Assembly (NCBI GenBank): GCA_963810055.1
Contig: CAWEME010000012.1
Span: forward strand, 372,001-436,000
Source of the DNA: REEB95 sp963810055
GTDB lineage: Bacteria; Pseudomonadota; Alphaproteobacteria; ATCC43930; CGMCC-115725
Length of the DNA: 64,000 bases
Direction: 5' to 3'
Shown piece after piece: positions 63,559 to 64,000 of the stretch. The notes below the pieces were generated by a model. It was not told the DNA's origin. It saw only the letters and a program-made list of their open reading frames with translations, and searched no databases. How positions within the stretch are numbered: the first letter of the stretch is position 1; every line of letters starts with the position of its first letter. The position numbers and the translations under genes were made by a program.

Positions 63559-64000
63559 ATGTGCGGCATAGCCGGCATCGTCCAACTTAACGGAGCGCCC
63601 GCAGAGTCAGTCCAACTTCAGCGAATGATGGCGAGCATCGCCCATCGCGGGCCTGACGGCGAAGGCTATTGGACCGAAGGCCCGGCAGCGCTGGGCAACC
63701 GGCGTCTGGCTATCATCGACCTTACTCCCGCGGCCCATCAGCCCATGCAGACCTCCGACGCGCGCTTCATTCTCACCTTCAACGGTGAGATCTACAATTT
63801 CGCCGCGCTGCGCGCCGAGTTGGAGAGCAAGGGCCACCTTTTCCATTCCCGCTCCGACACCGAGGTGCTGCTGCACATGCTGGCGGAATACGGGCCCGAT
63901 TGCGTGACGCGCCTGAACGGCATGTTCGCTTTTGCCCTGTGGGACCAGCGGGAGCGTCGCCTACTGCTTGCTCGCGACCGCTTTGGCATCAAGCCGCTCT
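63559..64000 (+). CDS. asnB: asparagine synthase (glutamine-hydrolysing), 3' end outside window
   Basis: The first 147 residues of an AsnB-type amidotransferase. The N-terminal nucleophile C2 (MCGIAGIVQ) and glutaminase motifs SIAHRGPDGEG, NRRLAIIDL, LTFNGEIYN, SDTEVLL and ARDRFGIKPL are intact. The synthetase half lies beyond the window. In polysaccharide clusters such enzymes often amidate a sugar acid, so its substrate may be a glycan precursor rather than aspartate; that is inference. Confidence 0.92.
   Translation, partial: MCGIAGIVQLNGAPAESVQLQRMMASIAHRGPDGEGYWTEGPAALGNRRLAIIDLTPAAHQPMQTSDARFILTFNGEIYNFAALRAELESKGHLFHSRSDTEVLLHMLAEYGPDCVTRLNGMFAFALWDQRERRLLLARDRFGIKPL

Overview
The window is a GC-rich bacterial chromosome segment carrying mostly housekeeping genes. 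Gene content and order point to an alphaproteobacterium, probably of Rhodospirillales type. The supporting evidence is ftsK-lolA-xth, hrcA-grpE next to rph-rdgB-hemW, dnaK-dnaJ, rsmI-yraN-BON-gshB, a RegB/RegA redox pair, and phoR followed by pstCAB-phoU-phoB. No ribosomal RNA, tRNA, CRISPR array, insertion sequence or prophage was recognised.

Layout. 1-5.3 kb: the 3'-truncated end of a PP2C phosphatase/Ser-Thr kinase fusion, a small secreted protein, and two unlike ammonium transporters, each behind a sigma-54-type promoter candidate. 5.5-10.8 kb: ftsK, lolA, a hydrolase and xthA, with palindromes and a 28-nt tandem repeat between genes. 10.8-16.1 kb: a small methyltransferase, an OmpR-type regulator, an arylformamidase-like protein that has lost its nucleophile, two tandem family-2 glycosyltransferases and an aquaporin. 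16.3-20 kb: a class A penicillin-binding protein with a duplicated 5' end, a thioesterase and a frameshifted membrane protein. 20.1-25.8 kb: phosphate regulon with a Pho box. 25.9-32.7 kb: mutS, glnD and an MFS transporter. 32.7-38.4 kb: the dnaKJ and hrcA-grpE heat-shock units, each with an RpoH-like promoter. 38.5-45.4 kb: rph-rdgB-hemW, a LpoA-like lipoprotein, and rsmI-yraN-BON-gshB. 45.5-54.2 kb: dps, adenosine kinase, typA, a PAS protein, a periplasmic cyclophilin, ampG, a YgjP-like metallopeptidase, SCO1 and cobA. 54.4-59.7 kb: an ankyrin protein, an ArnT-like glycosyltransferase, cobS and regBA. 59.8-64 kb: the start of a surface-polysaccharide cluster (dehydrogenase-acetyltransferase fusion, aminotransferase, epimerase, asparagine synthase), with less strictly GC-ending codons than the rest.

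Functional links. Nitrogen control appears as two Amt channels with sigma-54 promoter candidates plus GlnD. Phosphate control is a complete regulator/transporter set without pstS. The redox pair RegBA and the chaperone units are globally acting. Envelope genes (PBP, LolA, AmpG, LpoA-like, BON lipoprotein, polysaccharide genes) are numerous.

Oddities. Four genes have broken frames: the PBP start, a membrane protein, cobA and regB. Two of these contain tandem duplications that would be in frame apart from one or two missing or extra bases. This is either real decay or an assembly with residual errors, and it affects how the rest should be read. I see no clearly new multi-gene system. The most unusual loci are the kinase-phosphatase fusion, the arylformamidase-like protein without its serine, the RegB internal repeat and the WbpB-WbpD-type fusion.
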